Of a DNA stretch of 64,000 nt, positions 61,550 to 64,000 are shown in pieces (the stretch's first letter is position 1; each line of letters starts with the position of its first letter). The translations under genes and the position numbers were made by a program. Source of the DNA: Niveispirillum lacus (lineage in GTDB: Bacteria; Pseudomonadota; Alphaproteobacteria; Azospirillales; Azospirillaceae). The notes below the pieces were generated by a model. That model worked only from the letters and a program-made list of their open reading frames with translations, was not told the origin of the DNA and searched no databases. Location: positions 310,001 through 374,000 of the forward strand of contig NZ_NOXU01000032.1 in the NCBI RefSeq assembly GCF_002251795.1. The letters are read 5' to 3'.

Positions 61550-62668
61550 TCAAGCCTGATAGCGCAGAGTATCGACCACCCGCTGTGCGATAGCAAGGGA
61601 GGAGGTCAAGCCGGGGGACTCTATACCGAATAGATGGACCAAGCCTGGGACATGATGGTCAGCCTCCGTTTGGAGCAAAAAGTCCGCCTGTTTTTCACCC
61701 GGCCCCGACAGTTTGGGGCGGATGCCGCAATAGGCCGGCACCAGAGCCCCATCTGGCAATCCAGGCCAATAGAGTCGGATGCGCTGATAGAAGGCGTCAG
61801 CGCGCCGTGGGTCCACCTGATAGTTCAGCGGACCTGACGGAAGCCATTCGACATCCGGGCCAAACCGTCCCTGCCCTGCCAGGTCCAGCGTCAGATGAAC
61901 TCCCAGACCACCATCCTCGGGGATCGGATAAATGAGACGACTGAATGGGGGCGACACGCCCTGCAGGGCATAATAGTTGCCTTTGGCATAATGGCGCGGT
62001 GGTATGTGGGCCGGATCATAGCCCAACAGGCTCCGGGCCACACTCCAGGCCTCAAGCCCCGCAGCATTGATCAACTCCCGGCAACAAATGGTCGTCGGCT
62101 CCCGACCACCAGTGTGAACCGTGAAGCCGGAACCAGTCCATTCCGCCCCAACAACCGGTGTCTCCCGCACAAGGATCGCACCGTGATCCTCCGCGTCACC
62201 CAATAGAGAGACCATCAATGCATGGCTGTCGACAATACCAGTGCTGGGCGACAACAACCCGGCCACACATCGCAACGCCGGTTCCAATTCCTGCACCCCA
62301 GCAGCATCCAACAGGCGCAGATCGTCAACGCCATTGGCACGTCCCTGGGCTAGCAGATCGTGAAGCTTTGATACCTGGGCGGTGTCGGTTGCCACCACCA
62401 GTTTTCCCAGGCGTCGATGCCCAATGCCGCGTTCCTGACAATACCGATAAAGCCGCTCCCGGCCATCGAGACATAATGCGGCGCGGACCGATCCTGTGGG
62501 ATAATAGAGCCCGGCATGGATAACTTCAGAGTTGCGCGAACTGATACCCTGGCCGAAATGCCTTTCCGCTTCCAGAATAAGCACCTCACGGCCAGCGATG
62601 GCCAACGCCCGGGCAACCGCAAGCCCGACTACCCCGCCACCAATAACCACTGAGCTCATCTGGTCCAC
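61550..62668 (-). CDS. L-2-hydroxyglutarate oxidase (LhgO) family FAD oxidoreductase
   Basis: 372 residues from GTG 62668 (GGAG eight bases upstream); ATG 62659 is an alternative. The N-terminus VVIGGGVVGLAVARAL is the FAD-binding loop, followed by GISSRNSEVIHAGLYYPTGS, the hallmark of the LhgO/L2HGDH group in the DAO fold. LSPSTGIVDSHALM, YPIPEDGGLGVHLTLDLAGQ and GIESPGLTSSLAIAQ complete it. The family oxidises L-2-hydroxyglutarate to 2-oxoglutarate and passes electrons to the quinone pool. Its place next to gmhA is unusual and fits recycling of the by-product expected from the Cj1427-like enzyme. Another 2-hydroxyacid or amine substrate cannot be ruled out. Confidence 0.85.
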   Translation of the reverse strand: MDQMSSVVIGGGVVGLAVARALAIAGREVLILEAERHFGQGISSRNSEVIHAGLYYPTGSVRAALCLDGRERLYRYCQERGIGHRRLGKLVVATDTAQVSKLHDLLAQGRANGVDDLRLLDAAGVQELEPALRCVAGLLSPSTGIVDSHALMVSLLGDAEDHGAILVRETPVVGAEWTGSGFTVHTGGREPTTICCRELINAAGLEAWSVARSLLGYDPAHIPPRHYAKGNYYALQGVSPPFSRLIYPIPEDGGLGVHLTLDLAGQGRFGPDVEWLPSGPLNYQVDPRRADAFYQRIRLYWPGLPDGALVPAYCGIRPKLSGPGEKQADFLLQTEADHHVPGLVHLFGIESPGLTSSLAIAQRVVDTLRYQA

Positions 62669-62941
62669 GCCTGCCGCTCCGGCCGTTCATCCCCCAGCCT
62701 GGAGGCCACAATGTCTTGTTTGGCATACACAAACGGCCAGGGCAACAACAGCAAGGTTACGCCGCGATCCATCCAAAGGTGGCATCTCTTGGTTCGGGCT
62801 CTGCCATGGGGTACGGTGGCAGAGCCGTATTGACGGAAGCAACGTCCAACCTTTGGCAAGAACAACACGCGGGAGTTTGTCCTTGGCGACGCGAACGGAG
62901 AGGATTTTGGCCGAAGGGCAGCAGTTTCAGGATCATCTGAC

Positions 62942-63847
62942 ATGAAAGCCGACCTGACCCATTTGGACCGGCTGGAAGCAGAGGGCATCTACATCATTCG
63001 CGAGGTTGCCGCTCAATTCCAGAAACCCGTCATGCTCTATTCCATCGGCAAGGACAGCGCCGTCATGCTGCATCTTGCCATGAAGGCCTTCTATCCCGCA
63101 AAGCCCCCCTTCCCCCTGCTTCATGTTGATACGGGATGGAAATTCAAGGAGATGATCACATTCCGGGACGAAACGTCGGCGCGGCTGGGCCTGGACTTGC
63201 TGGTGCATACCAATCCAGATGGGTTGGCACGCGGAGTCGGACCGTTCAGCCATGGTTCTGCGGTTCACACCGATGTGATGAAGACACAGGCGTTGAAGCA
63301 GGCGCTCGATCAATACGGCTTCGATGCCGCGTTCGGCGGCGCCAGGCGCGATGAAGAACGATCGCGGGCAAAGGAGAGGGTCTTCTCGTTCCGTGACCGC
63401 AGCCATGGCTGGGATCCCCGCAACCAACGACCGGAACTCTGGAACCTTTACAATGGCCGTATCGGCCCGGGAGAGAGTATCCGGGCCTTCCCCCTGTCCA
63501 ACTGGACCGAACAGGATGTGTGGGCCTATATCGCGCGGGAGAATATTCCCATCGTACCGCTTTACTTTGCTAAACCGCGCCCTGTCGTGGAACGGGACGG
63601 CACCTTGATCATGGTCGATGATGATCGCTTGCCGCTCCACCCCGGAGAGGTACCGCAGAACCGCTGGGTGCGGTTCCGCACACTGGGCTGCTACCCCCTT
63701 ACCGGGGCCATCGATAGTCAGGCGGACACTTTGGAGGCGATCCTGGCGGAACTGGCCGCAGCACGGCAATCCGAACGGCTGGGACGGCTGATCGACATCG
63801 ACGCCGGCGCTTCGATGGAACAGAAAAAGCGCGAGGGCTATTTCTAA
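62942..63847 (+). CDS. cysD: Sulfate adenylyltransferase subunit 2
   Basis: 301 residues from ATG 62942. It is a PP-loop ATP pyrophosphatase: [16 protein letters not shown] is the SxGKDS loop, with [27 protein letters not shown] and [12 protein letters not shown] later. It makes APS from ATP and sulfate with the CysN GTPase and ends REGYF as expected. The cysN start shares one base with its stop (TAATG), so they are coupled. The upstream 273 bp must hold the promoter; I see no riboswitch-like structure. The homologous NodP serves Nod-factor sulfation in rhizobia. Confidence 0.95.
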   Translation: MKADLTHLDRLEAEGIYIIREVAAQFQKPVMLYSIGKDSAVMLHLAMKAFYPAKPPFPLLHVDTGWKFKEMITFRDETSARLGLDLLVHTNPDGLARGVGPFSHGSAVHTDVMKTQALKQALDQYGFDAAFGGARRDEERSRAKERVFSFRDRSHGWDPRNQRPELWNLYNGRIGPGESIRAFPLSNWTEQDVWAYIARENIPIVPLYFAKPRPVVERDGTLIMVDDDRLPLHPGEVPQNRWVRFRTLGCYPLTGAIDSQADTLEAILAELAAARQSERLGRLIDIDAGASMEQKKREGYF

Positions 63848-64000
63848 TGGCCGGACTGCTGCACTTTATCACCTGTGGTTCCGTCGATGATGGCAAATCC
63901 AGCCTGATCGGCCGGCTGTTGCATGATTGCGGCGCTCTGGCTGAGGATCAGTTGGAGGCGTTGCGCCGGGACAGCGCACGCCACGGCACAACCGGTGCCG
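63847..64000 (+). CDS. cysN: Sulfate adenylyltransferase subunit 1 (CysN), 5' part
   Basis: The frame opens at ATG 63847 and is cut by the window end after 51 codons. It begins [20 protein letters not shown], the EF-Tu-like GTPase P-loop (GSVDDGKS), followed by RLLHD. The GTPase drives APS formation with CysD. Whether it is a CysN-CysC fusion (NodQ type) with APS kinase, which would give PAPS, cannot be seen. Confidence 0.92.
   Translation, partial: MAGLLHFITCGSVDDGKSSLIGRLLHDCGALAEDQLEALRRDSARHGTTGA

Noticed and set aside
62669-62941. Riboswitch or leader RNA upstream of cysD
   Set aside because: The 273-bp gap shows no conserved aptamer-like structure or terminator hairpin that I can identify.
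1-64000. CRISPR array, rRNA or tRNA genes
   Set aside because: No regularly spaced direct repeats, rRNA segments or tRNA-like cloverleaf sequences were found.

Overview
The window is high-GC DNA that reads like an alphaproteobacterium of the Rhodospirillales/Azospirillaceae type (Azospirillum or Niveispirillum-like). This is an inference from the pssA-psd pair, an intracellular PHB depolymerase, a NodT-type efflux lipoprotein, a GAF-GGDEF protein and the protein sequence style; no rRNA or marker gene allows a firm assignment.

Region 1 (1-20.8 kb) is mostly core chromosome. It holds a two-component system (response regulator plus a histidine kinase cut by the window start), a YbaK-type Cys-tRNA(Pro) deacylase, a diguanylate cyclase, a macA-macB-nodT efflux operon, a GT4 plus GT-C glycosyltransferase pair, phospholipid genes psd-pssA, a lipoprotein, helicase hrpB, phaZ, recR, a FadR-type regulator and a long Sel1-repeat protein.

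Region 2 (20.8-62.7 kb) is a large surface-glycan locus. It carries at least eight big, often multi-domain glycosyltransferases, a rhamnan-synthesis F protein, a zinc-ribbon/methyltransferase protein, sugar-nucleotide genes (wecB and three SDR enzymes) and a type I secretion ABC transporter plus adaptor beside an RTX-like secreted protein. All four activities for GDP-D-glycero-alpha-D-manno-heptose are present: gmhA, hddA, and hddC fused to gmhB. The SDR next to hddA closely resembles Campylobacter Cj1427, the GDP-heptose C4 dehydrogenase that regenerates its bound NAD+ with 2-oxoglutarate and releases L-2-hydroxyglutarate. The gene beside gmhA is an L-2-hydroxyglutarate oxidase-family flavoprotein. 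Together they suggest a closed cofactor-recycling loop encoded with the heptose genes.

Within region 2 lie two oddities: a pair of phage-tail-fibre-like genes bounded by hairpins (46.4-47.6 kb), and an AT-richer island (about 48.0-50.6 kb) with a TylF-type methyltransferase and a sulfotransferase-TPR protein.

Region 3 (62.9-64.0 kb) starts a cysD-cysN operon that makes APS. With two sulfotransferase-like proteins upstream, this suggests the glycan, or something attached to it, is sulfated. No Wzx, Wzy or Wzm/Wzt is visible, so export or transfer of the glycan must be encoded elsewhere, or the glycosyltransferases act on a protein.
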